Source: Channallabes apus (taxonomy: Eukaryota; Chordata; Actinopteri; Siluriformes; Clariidae). Taken from it: a DNA stretch of 64,000 nt. Shown here one piece after another: positions 12,340 to 23,160 of this stretch. The notes beneath the pieces are model-generated. The model was not told where the DNA came from, ran no database searches, and saw only the letters and a program-made list of their open reading frames with translations. The DNA is taken from contig CM060104.1 in NCBI GenBank assembly GCA_030522415.1, forward strand, positions 12,973,229 to 13,037,228, read 5' to 3'. The position numbers and the translations under genes are program-made. Each line of letters opens with the position of its first letter. The stretch's first letter is position 1.

Positions 12340-12679
12340 TGGGAGAAATTTTTATTTGATTTCCTTTGATTTTACTTACTTTTGAGGGGTTAGAAGATAC
12401 CTTATCAGTATATAATCGTGGATGCGTGTGCAAGCTGGGACATAGGCTTCTTTGTATGCATTGCACATAGGAAACCCAAGCTTTACATTGGGGGGGCTAA
12501 AGACGGCCCTTTAATGAAACCCAGATGTTGGAGAGAGGAGGGCAGGCACTGCATATGTACTAGAACGCACATCAACAGAATTCAGTTGCTCCACGGACAC
12601 AGCTCCGGCCTTGTTGTTTGATAATAAAGGTCGTAATCTTCTGCAAGCAAAGCCCGACTCTGAGTATTTTTCCACAACA
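12340..12679 (+). repeat. 3' LTR of endogenous retrovirus
   Basis: 340 bp, begins tgggagaaat and ends ccacaaca, followed directly by the second atagta target copy. It differs from the 5' LTR by about four substitutions and one indel. Confidence 0.93.
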
Positions 12680-13305
12680 ATAGTAAAATTCACTGTAACC
12701 CAACAAACCCCGAGTGTTTTATTGCGCGGGGTGCAAGCCCGGGATCATTAGCAAGGATAGCTCACCAGCCATGCCCAATTCCGCGGCCCCGCTCCTTCGC
12801 ATATCTGAAGAGGAGGCCGCCTAACTAGTGAGTAAGGAGCGATATTGATTTGGGCACACGCCATGACAGGCTGAAAAAACTATTGTCCTCAAAAATGTAA
12901 CAGATGAGAACTCAAATTAATGTGCAAAAACTATATAAGACTACATGGCCTTTATAAGACTCAACTTTTATTTAAGCGCACTCACAATAACGAAAAAATG
13001 TTATGATTTTGTAAATGTTTGAAAGCAAATAATTTGCGCTGTTCTGTATTGTTTTTGGTGAACTTGAGCGCGTCAGAAAATGAACGCAAACGTTTTTTTT
13101 AAATGGTCAGAGTCAGTCTGCTTGCTGTTTTCCCGACGCATTCATAATCATTAGTCTACTTCTTCCGGTGTGCTCCGGTAAACTTTTTGTGTGCGGTTGA
13201 GCGCTGATTATACTACGTAGTAAATTAAAGAGGAGGATTACGGTGCCGAGTCAATGTCCTGAGCCCAAACCTCATTTAAATTAAGTTAACAAATAAAAAA
13301 TTATT
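12680..13305. repeat. Repeat R1, copy B, right part
   Basis: 12,690-12,790 is the reverse complement of the R1 block at 2,988-3,110 (gggttacag...gagctatcc). 12,830-12,870 resembles 3,370-3,410 in direct orientation, and 13,190-13,290 resembles 3,540-3,645. This resumes the R1 copy interrupted at 4,324. Confidence 0.5.
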
Positions 13306-13860
13306 ATTTATATAATTCTTTCCGACATGAGTTGCTATGTGTTATGCGCAGAGCGCCTGGAGATTTCCTGAAGCTCCAAAATCGTTGGGGTATTTTTTCT
13401 AAACAGATGCTAATCTTTAATAACTGATGGAGGTTTTGAGCTGTATACACATGCATTCCTGCCTAAACAACTCTTAAAACTACACCTGTGACACAGTAAC
13501 AGTAATATTTCGAACATTTTGCTGGCAGCCATTTGGAGAAATGAAAGAATAATGAATAAACCAGTTGTTGGGTCAAAATAACCCAACCAGGTGTTCATTT
13601 GTAAATGACACACTACATCTCATATGACCCAACATAAACAACACAACAATGTATTTAAAGTACCTGAAATAATCCAGAACTTAAATAACAATAAACAGAT
13701 ACGGAGATATGCTGTTTAACAGTTTATACTTTGTACAAATCAAATTGCCAGCTAGTTAACTTGATCTAAACAACATTTAACCAATGTTTTTTTACTCATT
13801 ATTATAAAGTTCATATCAATAGCTCTGTTTCAGATTTTTCATGTTTGTTGTGTAAAGTAC
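13306..13860. other. No gene; short ACCCAA-type motif cluster
   Basis: AT-rich sequence without coding signal. At about 13,566-13,640 the motif acccaac recurs (tgggtcaaaa, acccaaccag, gacccaacat), resembling the larger cluster at 53,345-53,600. Confidence 0.35.
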
Positions 13861-14048
13861 TCATGTGGAAATTACCATCACTATTGTATTTACTGCGACG
13901 AGTGAAAATGTCACTTTGCGCCACCTGTCGGCCATTTTATGAATGACTTTGAAATGAAACTGATTTATTTTGGCCGCTATCATCTTTACATGGTGGTGAG
14001 CGCGACGGTAATAACCATTCCGATTGGGTAACCACTGTAGACAGGAGA

Positions 14049-16400
14049 TGCCTCTGGATAAAAGATATCTCGCTGAGGGCGATCTCAACGATTTCTGTTT
14101 TCAGTGTTTGGGGGAAGAGCACGCTATCCTCGGGCTTGAGGGAGCATGGGAGTATTGCGATCTCCTCCCTATTAAAGTCCCTCGCACTCGGCTCGCCTTT
14201 TTAAAAATGAAACCGTGAGCTGTGGCGCATTCCTCGCATGCAGATCTAGCGGAAGAGTGAGATGGAATCTTCCTTTTCTCTCGCTCTCTCTCGCCAGATC
14301 ATGAGCCTTTGCCATCCACTTCTCAAGTGTGCTCCAGCGCTTCTTGTGAAGGGGCAGAAGAAACTTTCTCTCTCTTACGCGGAGATGGAAACTTTCACTT
14401 CAGAGCGCTCCTCTAGTGATGAGCCAGCATATCGGGAGTTATTAGAGGTGGTAACATGCGTGGTCAAATGCTTACACCTCAATTTGTCGTAAAAATAAAA
14501 TTAAATAAAAATCCCCCAAATGCTCAAAGTTAGATGACAGGTTTCTGTCGGGTGGCCAAGGAGGGGCCTCAACGATGGCCCCTCCCCTTCTTCTCCCCTA
14601 CTTTGGCGACCTCCATGAGGAGTTAACTCATCCATAGAATAAGCCGTATTCATCCCGTGCTTTTCTGCTATTGACATTGATTTGTTCCAATGTTGTTGAT
14701 GCGAAAGCGCGGTTTTACATGATGATGCCCCAGATTGAAGAGATGCTTGCGGGCTCTCTCTCTCCTGGGAGCTGATCCTCCCTGAAAAAGGCCACACTCC
14801 CCACCAAGCCGTGTAGACTAACATCTTCGTAGTTGGGCAAAGCTTTTTTAGGCAGCGGGTCAGACTGGTGCTACTCTGCACACCATGGTCTTGCAGGCAT
14901 ACCAGGCTGACCTACTGAGAGATCTGAGCACTGGCGGGTCTATCGACGACACAGCGTTTTCGGAGCTACGCCGAGCCACAGATTTATTACTTCGTGCCAC
15001 CAAGCAGACAGCCCGTGATATCGGTCATTTTATGGCTGCCATGGTCGCCACTGAGAGATAGCTGTGGCTTAACCTCACGGGCATCAAGGACAGGGATTGC
15101 GCTTTCCTCCTTGATGCCTCCGTCTCGCCTTCTGGCCTTTTTGACAACGCCGTTGTTACGACCCCTGGTCTAGGGTCCAGGGACGCAACAAAAAAATAAA
15201 AAATAAATAATAAATCTTGCAATCAAGATACTGTGCGTGGTCTTTTATTTTTTATACACACGCATACACACACACAAACAGGAAGCTCTTGGCTTCAGGG
15301 TTGGGCCTAGGCCAAAACAACAAACAAAATCCAATCCCCTTTCTCCTCCCACAAGCTAACTAAACTAACAAAGAAAGAAAATACAAAGCAAACACACAGG
15401 GCTAAACTATCTCCCTGGCTACCAGTACCAAAAACAGGAGAAAAAACGATCTTAAACAAAAAAGGCACCCAACCCCTACTGCTTCCTTGAACTATATACA
15501 AAAAAAAGAAAAGAAAAGATATTTACAATATTTACAACAAAAGGAAACTATATACAATCACGGGAGGAACACTTCCATCCACGTGTACAAAAAAAGAAAT
15601 CAACAAAAGAAAAGGAGAGAGCTCAGGGCGCGACACAACAGGCTCTTTCTCTAAACAATCAATCCCTACCACACAATCAATCACTCAATCAATCAATCAA
15701 ACAAACAAACAATCACACAATCCAACAATCAATCTCTTTCAGCACGTAAATCACACACAAGGCATAAGTCGCGCACTTCCGGCTTTCATCCGCCAGCTTA
15801 AAAGGACGCGCAGATCCAAGGCCAGCCAATCCTGGCGCACGTCACGGCACGTTCAATCGGAGCGGGACCACCTGTGAGAAGGAGAGCGAGAGAGAGAAAA
15901 GAAAAGGAGGAGAGATTGCACACGCGCCGCCACCCGCCGTCGCGCATGCGCACATATGTGCACTACACACACACCTGCACGTAACAGCCGTAAACACCGC
16001 CGCCACAAGGTTTCGGGAGGCGAAGCTCTACGAGCAGGCCTTTGTGAGGTTTTCTTCCCCCGCCGTGCTCAGGGATCGGGACTGTCGGCCACCCAGTCCT
16101 GACCAGGTCCAGTTCTCGCCAGGCGTGAAGTGCAAAAGGGGAGTGTGGCAAGCCCAGCACCCCATCGTAGAGATTGGGGATAGGACATGCCCAGCACCAT
16201 GGAGGTCTTTCCCTCCGGGGAGGGGCGCGTAAAAATTCCAATAAGGAATACAAACTCCTTCCTGGCACCCTCAGGTGGCCGTGGTTCAATCCCGCCACCA
16301 CTGGTGTTTCGGGGAGCAGCGTTCTCCAGCGAAATGTTAGGTGTTCGGCTCCTTCCTCCCATGTTTCAGGATGCCGAACATCTAACACCCCCCCCCCACA
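14049..16400 (+). pseudogene. DIRS-type gag pseudogene, split by solo LTR
   Basis: Starts MPLDKRYLAEGDL at 14,049 with a Cys/His cluster FCFQCLGEEHA then EYCDLLPIK, typical of the N-terminal zinc-binding region of fish DIRS gag as I recall it. 14,262-14,490 carries YAEMET...SSSDEPAYRELLEVV. 14,510-14,880 continues in shifted frames (LDDRFLSGG; a SPG segment; LPTKPCRLTSTF). 14,880-15,150 reads TMVLQAYQADLLRDL, ELRRATDLLLRATKQTARDIG and MAAMVATER, then a stop. After the LTR the frame resumes (TAATRFREAKLYEQAFVRF). Stops and indels make it dead. Confidence 0.75.
15154..15986 (-). mobile_element. Solo LTR, 833 bp, inside DIRS gag
   Basis: Starts tgttacgacc and ends gcacgtaaca, with a 7-bp terminal inverted repeat (tgttacg/cgtaaca), and is flanked by gccgt at 15,149-15,153 and 15,987-15,991. 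Removing the LTR and one gccgt restores continuous gag reading (DNAVNTAATRF). The aataaa-like signal near the left end, read on the minus strand, suggests minus orientation. No internal retroelement sequence remains, so it arose by LTR-LTR recombination or is a deletion product. Confidence 0.9.
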
Positions 16401-16465
16401 CACACACACACATCTAGCCGTGTCTACACGAGATTACACAGATTACTTTGCTGGAAAAAGGGGCC

Positions 16466-17531
16466 ATATTCAATTAAATTAAATTTTATTCAAACTAAAT
16501 TTTAACAATTGTCATTGTCGCAAAGCAGCTTTACACAATCAAAAGAATTATTTAAGTCTGTATGTAATGTGAGTGTGCATGAATCAAAATGAGCAGATTG
16601 TCCCTGGTGAGCAAGCCACGGACGACAGTGGCAAGGAAAACTCCCTGAGATGGTAATAGGAAGAAACCTTAAGAGGAACCAGACTCAACAGGGAACCCAT
16701 CCTCATTTGGGTGAAACAGAAGGCAGGAATTGATCTGCATTCATACTGTGTTAGGTGGCAGCCAGATCAGCTATAACAGTTGATGTTAATTGATGTTAAT
16801 ATAGAGTCCAGGGAGTTATTGGAGACTCAGGTAGACTTGTAGGAAATTCCAGTATTGGACTATCGAGCAACCACAGCCAAGTCAAGCCCTCAGAGAAACA
16901 ACTGTTAACACCAGTCGAGGCCAGAATCGTCTTCATGGTAGAGTGCCAGCCAGACCATCCCCAGACACCAGACTCATCCCAAAGAGACATACGATCCATG
17001 CAACGAGATCTCCAACCAGAAGCGGGGCACCAGGATGGGTCAGACAGGTCCGGAGGGCAGAGGGAGTCTGGATCACTGGCAGGGCAGGAATGACATGTGT
17101 AGCTCAACAGAGATAGGGAAGAGAGAGAGAGGGGGAGAGAGGGAGGAGAGAAAGGGGGAGAGAGAATAATGTATAATGTGAATGTATATTTAGTGTTGAG
17201 TGCAAGCAGAGACTCCGGCAACTATAACAGCATAACTAAAAGGGGAGAGCCAGAAGGAAACACAGACATGAGGGCTCCCTGAGATGTAAAGCAAACAATC
17301 ATCTCACCGTAAACAAACCTGAGTGATGAATGAGAGTGGGGAAGACAGCATCTAAACATACCAGTTCACCATAATACTCTACTTCCATGAGTCCCCCAGA
17401 TCTGCCTCTTTACCAAATCTATTTAAGACAAATCTATTTATAAAAATGCATGATTAAATAAATAGGATTTTAGCCTGGACTTAAATGCTGAGACTGTGTC
17501 TGAGTTCCGAATATTATTTGAAAGACTATTC
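16466..17531 (-). repeat. 3' UTR and tail of the L2-like LINE
   Basis: On the minus strand this follows directly from the C-terminal coding end (17,531 back to about 17,430), where the protein ends KSYLFNHAFL-like. The far end (16,466-16,530) has an attcaatt-rich tail and the caaagcagctttac block, also present as a detached fragment at 41,565-41,690. Confidence 0.75.
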
Positions 17532-19975
17532 AATGGACATGTTGGGGAAGGGAACAGAGGTGATGAAAATGTGATGGGCAGGTTTGGTCTTCAGGACAGG
17601 AATGTAGAAGGACAGATGGTGGTGGACTTTGCAAAGAGGATGGAAATGGCAGTAGTAAATACTTTCTTCCAGAAGAGGCAGGAACATAGGGTGACATATA
17701 AGAGTGGAGGCAGAAGCACTCAGGTGGACTACATCTTGTGTCGACGTTGTAATCTGAAAGAGATTAGTGACTGCAAAGTGTTAGTAGGGGAGAGTGTAGC
17801 CAGACAACACAGAATGGTGGTGTGTAAAATAACCCTGGTGGTGAGGAAGGTGAAGAGGACAAAGGCAGAGCAGAGGACAAAGTGGTGGAAGCTGAGAAAG
17901 GAAGAATGTTGTGATGTCTTTAGGGAGGAGTTGAGACAGGCTCTGGGTGGTCAGGAGGTGCTTTCAGTTGACTGGACAACTACAGCCAATGTGATCAGTG
18001 AGACAGGTAGGAGGGTACTTGGTGTATCATCAGGTAAGGGAAAAGTGGAGAAGGAGACTTGGTGGTGGAACGAGGAAGTCCAGGAGTGTATACAGGGAAA
18101 GAGGCTAGCTAAGAAGAAGTGGGACACTGAGAGGACTGAAGAGAGTAGACAGGAGTACAGGGAGATGCAGCGTAAGGTGAAGGTAGAGGTGGCAAAGGCC
18201 AAACAAAGAGCATATGAGGACTTGTATGCTAGGCTGGACAGTAAGGAGGGTGAGGTAGATCTGTACAGGTTGGCGAGGCAGAAAGATAGAGATGGGAAGG
18301 ATGTGCAGCAGGTTAGAGTGATTAAAGATAGAGATGGAAATATACTGACAGATGCCAGGAGGGTGATGGGAAGATGGAAGGGGTACTTTGAGGAGTTGAT
18401 GAATGAGGAAAATGAAAGAGAACAAAGAGTAGAAGAGGTGAGTGTTGTGGAGCAGGAAGTAGCAAATATTAGTAAAAGTGAGGTGAGAAGGGCGTTGAAG
18501 AGGATGAAGAGTGGAAAGGCTGTTGGTCCTGATGACATACCTGTGGAGGTATGGAAGTGCTTAGGAGAGGTGGCAGTCGAGTTACTGACTAGTTTTTTTA
18601 ACAAGATCTTGGCCAGCGAGAGGATTCCAGAGGAATGGAGGAGAAGTGTATTGGTGCCGATTTTTAAGAACAAGGGAGATGTGCAGAGCTGTGGCAATTA
18701 CAGAGGCATAAAGCTAATGAGCCATACAATGAAGCTGTGGGAAAGAGTAGTGGAAGCTAGGTTAAGGGCAGAGGTGAGCATTTGTGAGCAGCAATATGGT
18801 TTCATGCCTAGAAAGAGTACATCATTTTTTGCTTTGAGGATGCTGATGGAGAAGTACAGAGAAGGTAATAAAGAGTTGCATTGTGTCTTTCTAGATTTAG
18901 AGAAGGTGTACGACAGGGTGCCGAGAGAGGAGCTGTGGTGTTGTATGAGGAAGTCTGGAGTGGCAGAGAAGTATGTTAGAGTGGTGCAGGACATGTATGA
19001 GGGTGCTAAGACAGTGGTGAGATGTGCTGTAGGTGTGACAGAAGAGTTCAAGGTGGAGGTGGGTCTGCATCAAGGATCGGCTCTAAGCCCCTTTTTGTTT
19101 GTTCTGGTGATGGACAGGATGACAGATGAGGTTAGACAGGAGTCTCCATGGACTATGATGTTTGCAGATGACATTGTGCTTTGTAGCGAGAGCAGGGAAC
19201 AGGTGGAAGAAAACTTAGAGAGGTGGAGGTCCGCTCTGGAAAGCAGAGGAATGAAGGTTAGCCGCAGCAAGACGGAATACATGTGTGTGAATGAGAGGAA
19301 CCCAAGAGGAACGGTGAGGCTACAGGGAGCAGAGGTAAAGAAGGTGCAGGACTTTAAGTACTTAGGGTCAACAGTCCAGAGCAACGGAGAGTGTGGAAAG
19401 GAGGTGAAGAGACGGGTACAGGCAGGTTGGAATGGGTGGAGAAAAGTTTCAGGTGTGTTGTGCGAAAAGAGTATCGGCGAGAATGAAAGGAAAGGTGTAC
19501 AGGACAGTGGTGAGACCAGCGATGCTCTATGGCTTAGAGACAGTGGCACTGAAGAAAAGACAGGAGGCAGAGTTGGAGGTAGCAGAGCTGAAGATGTTGA
19601 GGTTCTCCTTGGGAGTGACAAGGATGGATAGGATCAAGAATGAGTTCATCAGAGGGACAACCCATGTTAGATGTTTTGGAGATAAAGTCAGCCAGGCCAG
19701 ATTGAGGTGGTTTGGACATGTTCAGAGGAGAGATGGTGAGCATATCGGTAGAAGGATGCTGAGGTTGGAACTGCCAGGCAGGAGGTCTAGAGGAAGACCA
19801 AAGAGGAGATTTATATCCATGAATCTACTCTTTGGTCTTCCTCTAGACCTCCTGTGAGAGAGGACATGAAGTTAGTTTGTGTGAGAGAAGAGGATGCAGA
19901 GGATAGGGTTAGATGGAGGCAGATGATTCACTGTGGCGACCCCTGAAAGGGAACAGCCGAAAGACAAAGAAGAAG
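17532..19975 (+). mobile_element. RTE-like LINE, 5'-truncated, inserted in the L2-like LINE
   Basis: Begins inside the endonuclease (FNGHVGEGNRGDENVMGRFG) and ends at a gaagaa-rich 3' end. Flanking L2 sequence reads gaaagactattc on the left and attccataatttt on the right, consistent with a short attc target duplication (17,528-17,531 and 19,976-19,979). The element is on the opposite strand to its L2 host. Confidence 0.8.
17532..19975 (+). pseudogene. RTE-like endonuclease-reverse transcriptase
   Basis: A single open frame runs about 700 codons to 19,631. Residues from about 10 to 120 are the C-terminal half of an apurinic-type endonuclease (FNGHVGEG, NTFFQK, SGGRSTQVDYIL). The RT follows: SGKAVGPDDIPVEVWK, NKGDVQSCGNYRGIKLMSH, FLDLEKVYDRVPREELW, LHQGSALSPFLFVLVMD, and catalytic FADDIVL at about 19,160. 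A frameshift near 19,440-19,630 moves the C-terminal domain (RMKGKVYRTVVRPAMLYG, ARLRWFGHVQRRD) to the frame ending at 19,857. The first aspartate region reads DLEKVYD where the family usually has DLEKAYD. The missing endonuclease N-terminus and the frameshift imply loss of function. Confidence 0.85.
19779..19854. repeat. Perfect 27-bp inverted repeat (fold-back) in the LINE
   Basis: Arms 19,779-19,805 and 19,828-19,854 are exact reverse complements around a 22-base loop, and the pairing continues imperfectly inward. It lies where the coding frame is lost after RPKRRF, so the right arm looks like an inverted copy of the left pasted into the LINE. Confidence 0.85.
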
Positions 19976-20660
19976 ATTCCATAATTTTGGGGCTTTGTAA
20001 GAAAAATCTCTGCCCCCAGCTGTAGTTCTAATAATACGCGGTACTGACAAGCAGCCTACATCCTTTGATCGAAGTAGGTGTGGTGGATCGTAACACACTA
20101 GCAGTTCACTCAGATACTGCAGCGCAAGATCATTTAATGCTTTATATGTCAAGAGTAGTATTTTAAAATCAATGCGAAATTTCACGGGGAGCCAATGAAG
20201 TGAAGATAAGGTAGATCTTCTGGTTCTAGTGAGGACTCTCCCTGCTGCATTCTGGACTAGCTGAAGCTTGTTTATGCATCTAGTTGAACAACCAGACAGT
20301 AAGGCATTACAATAGTCCAACCTAGAGCTGATAAAAGCAACTAGTTTTTCTGCATCGTTTAGCGACAGTATATTTCTTATCTTGGCAATATTTCTGTGGT
20401 GAAAGAATGCTATCCTGGTAATATTATCTACAGTACATGAGCTTCAAATGAAAGGCTGGAATCTATAATCACACAGAGGTCATTTACTGTTGCATTTGAT
20501 GGAACAGAAAGGCCATCTAAATGTGGTCCTATGACTAGAACTTCTGTCTTATCAGGATTAAGCAGAAGGAAGTTAATTAGCATCCAATCTCTTATGTCCT
20601 GTACACATTGCTTAGTAAGCTGGCTTTTCTCATCTGATTTTGCTGATACTGTACATATAA
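19976..20660 (-). pseudogene. L2-like LINE RT thumb and C-terminal domain
   Basis: Read from 20,660 downward: a QLYV-like start, KSDEKSQLTK, CVQDIRDWMLINFLLLNPDK, VLVIGPHLDGL, then in a shifted frame LDYCNALLSGCSTRCINKLQ, RVLTRTRRSTLSSLHWLPV, RIDFKILLLTYKALNDLA and SYKAPKLWN. This order is typical of L2-like ORF2 C-termini. The 5' half of the same ORF lies beyond the TIR element at 24,945. Frameshifts near 20,330 and stops make it non-coding. Confidence 0.85.
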
Positions 20661-20686
20661 CTGCATGAAAAGTGGTGTATCTGTAC
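20661..20686 (+). repeat. Left terminal inverted repeat of the TIR element
   Basis: ctgcatgaaaagtggtgtat and six more bases. It pairs with 24,919-24,944 at 22 of 26 positions. Confidence 0.8.
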
Positions 20687-21210
20687 TAGGAAACTCCTGT
20701 ATACACCACTGATTTCCAGAAGTATCTATACTGAACGTACCACTGAACGTATACATCAAATTCCACCAAGCTAGGATACTTCCGGATTGATACCAAATCG
20801 GATATATCTTGCTGAGGAATCCTTCCATGGTACAGCCATTTGTTGCCATGGCAAATAATCCACTCAAGGATTTTGTCAGGAGACATTCACACCCTAAGCC
20901 CCATTTGCATTTTACACCTTTGCCCAACTCTGCTCTTCCCTATTGGTTTCTTATCTCAACATTGATTGGCTGTTTAAAAAAACACACTCCCAAAACCCTG
21001 ACATCTATTGGGACATTACCCAGTCACTAATTTTTATTTAGCCCAACCCCTGCCGTCATAACTTAGTGACTTGATTGGTTATTGGGCAGGTATGTAGATA
21101 GGCCCTATCCACCCCCCCCCACCCCCACACACAATACTATATATCCCGCACATCCTTTCAAAAATGACAGTAGAATTGATTAATATTTGATTGATAATAT
21201 TTTGATATTT
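20687..21210. other. TIR-element interior, no recognisable exon
   Basis: Minus-strand frames (for example SPDKILEWIICHGNKWLYHG near 20,880) look somewhat protein-like but match no family I recognise and have no clear splice sites. A C-rich run lies at 21,110-21,130. It lies downstream of the polyadenylation signal at 21,211. Confidence 0.35.
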
Positions 21211-22132
21211 TTTATTAAAATCAAACAAAACACTAACAAATATACAAAGCAAAGTAAGAGTAAGGGAAAAAAAACATAAAATATGGAAAAAATTTACAAA
21301 TGTGCATTTATGAAGGTGGAATTAAATTAAAAGCAGAACTAAAACAAACATGCACCAGTGCTTGTTAGATATCCAAAATAAATGTCCTTCTAGCTCGGTC
21401 CCATGTACACACTGATGGCATGGCACACAACGGCATTCTCCTCATCAGACATCAGTTCCAGTATTGCAGTCTGCCACAGTTCTTTCTGTGCATCTGTTTG
21501 AACAACTCTACACCTGAACTCCAGCAACTGCAAAACACACCATACATTAACCCCTAAAAACACTCAGAGATATACCTAACTTAATACATAGATGAAGTTG
21601 TACACTTACTTATCTTTTTCAGTTTTTAGCCCGTCTTAATGGAGTCTCTTAGCTGAGACTTTCCTGGCCGAGACAAAGAGTATTTCCTCTGCAATGTCTC
21701 ATAGTCCTGTATCATGCTGGATAAAAGAAATCAGATAAGTGACAGAAACAATTCAAATTATTAGAGGGACAAAAATAAAGGGACATGAAAATAATTACAA
21801 TAACAATTTCTGATTACCCTTTATACACTCAGGGTCTGCATCTGCAAAAGTCATCTTTAATTCCTCCAGCAGATACAGTATGTCATCACTGTCTGATCAT
21901 GAAGTAAACTTATTCTGTGTGGAAAGAGAGTAGTATCATTACGTACATTTAAAATGATTATGTAAAACCCCATACATAACATGTAAAGAAACAACATTCT
22001 TACCCAGTTTGTGGATCGTATTTATGTGGGTTGTTTTCTGAATTATGGAGGTTCCTTACAGCTTCCTGTAATGTTGAATTTAAAACGTTTTAATACATAC
22101 ATTTATAAACAACATTGTATAATTCAGACGTG

Positions 22133-22479
22133 TGTTACGATTCTTCCAGTGTCTGTGTTTACGCGGCATGAACGCAGAGGCGAGCTGACGGTTCAATAAG
22201 TCTTTTATGTTAAATATAACAAAAGAACGTATCACAAACACCAATCTAAACTATAATAACAACAAATAACTATAATAACTAGACGCCTGACTGAAGTTCA
22301 GTCAGGCTATTTATACTAAAGAAAACATAATCAAACATAAATAGCTTCCCTCGGTTCAGGTTAGCTTCCACGTCACCTGACCGAGGTGCAGACTGGGAAC
22401 TGAAGTAGAAACTAACAAAACAAACTACAAAGCAAAGAGTAAACGGGCGTTTGGCGCCCTCTAGGGGTTAACCCTTACA
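22133..22479 (-). repeat. 3' LTR of the small LTR retrotransposon
   Basis: 347 bp. On the minus strand it is preceded by a G-rich polypurine tract (22,480-22,508, ttttttgaggggggattc), which fixes the orientation. Confidence 0.88.
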
Positions 22480-22560
22480 GAATCCCCCCTCAAAAAATCC
22501 CCCCCAGGACACCCACCCAACTGTTCTACCTTATCCTTTTCGCTCTGGAGGCTGGGTGAC

Positions 22561-22830
22561 GGAGCTGGCGACGTGCTCGGCGGCTGCAGAGCTGGCGACG
22601 TGCTCGGCGGCTGCAGAGCTGGCGACGTGCTCGGCGGCTGCAGAGCTGGCGACGTGCTCGGCGGCTGCAGAGCTGGCGACGTGCTCGGCGGCTGCAGAGC
22701 TGGCGACGTGCTCGGCGGCTGCAGAGCTGGCGACGTGCTCGGCGGCTGCAGAGCTGGGGACGTGCTCGGCGGCTGCAGAGCTGGGGACGTGCTCGGCGGC
22801 TGCAGAGCTGGGGATGTGCTCGGCGGTGGA
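22561..22830 (-). repeat. 27-bp tandem repeat, about ten units
   Basis: Unit gagctggcgacgtgctcggc plus ggctgca, 27 bp, nearly identical copies from 22,561 to about 22,820. On the minus strand each unit encodes STSPALQPP. The three right-most units share a g-for-c change. Because 27 is a multiple of three, several frames on both strands stay open, and those are shadows. Confidence 0.92.
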
Positions 22831-23160
22831 TCTGGCACTGAGCTCGACAGCGGCAGCGGTGGAGCTGGCACTGAGCTCGACGGCGGCGGAGCTGGCACTG
22901 AGCTTGACGGCGGCAGAGCTGGCACTGAGCTCGACGGCGGCGGAGGAGCTGGCACTGCACTCGACGGCGGCGGAGGAGCTGGCACTGTGCGCGGCGGCGG
23001 TGGAGCTGGCACTGCGCACGGCGGCGGTGGAGCTGGCACTGCGCTCGACGGCGGCGGAGGAGCTGGCACTGCGCTCGACGGCGGCGGTGGAGCTGGCACT
23101 GAGCTTGACCGCTCGACGGCGGCGGTGGAGCTGGCACTGAGCTTGACCGCGGCGGAGCTG
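22830..23160 (-). repeat. Degenerate 30-36-bp coding repeats
   Basis: Units built on gagctggcactgagctcgac followed by ggcggcgg, encoding SSVPAPPPP-like repeats on the minus strand. Unit length and third positions vary more than in the 27-bp array. Confidence 0.85.

Larger units (their letters stand above)
4325..12679 (+). mobile_element. Endogenous retrovirus, 8.36 kb, decayed
   Basis: Complete proviral outline: LTRs of 341 and 340 bp that begin TG and end CA, a 6-bp target duplication atagta (4,319-4,324 and 12,680-12,685), a leader, gag and pol relics in order, and a purine-rich tract before the 3' LTR. Pol resembles gamma/epsilon-type fish retroviruses by motif. Reading frames are broken by many stops and frameshifts, and no env is recognisable. 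The LTRs differ at only about four substitutions plus one single-base indel, which contrasts with the heavily decayed interior. Confidence 0.9.
13861..16410 (+). mobile_element. DIRS-type retrotransposon fragment
   Basis: The segment carries the upstream region and gag of a fish DIRS-type (tyrosine-recombinase) retrotransposon and stops before RT/RNase H/recombinase. 13,997-14,036 matches 1,375-1,415 in inverted orientation. An unrelated solo LTR sits inside the gag at 15,154-15,986. The fragment ends near a C-run and CA repeat at 16,387-16,412, beside the 3' end of the L2-like LINE. Confidence 0.7.

Noticed and set aside
17951..19621. Long open frames antisense to the RTE-like LINE (for example 18,697-17,951)
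   Set aside because: They are complementary shadows of the LINE reading frame, whose plus strand carries all recognised RT motifs.
22561..23160. CRISPR array
   Set aside because: The repeats are head-to-tail coding units without unique spacers, in a eukaryotic genome.
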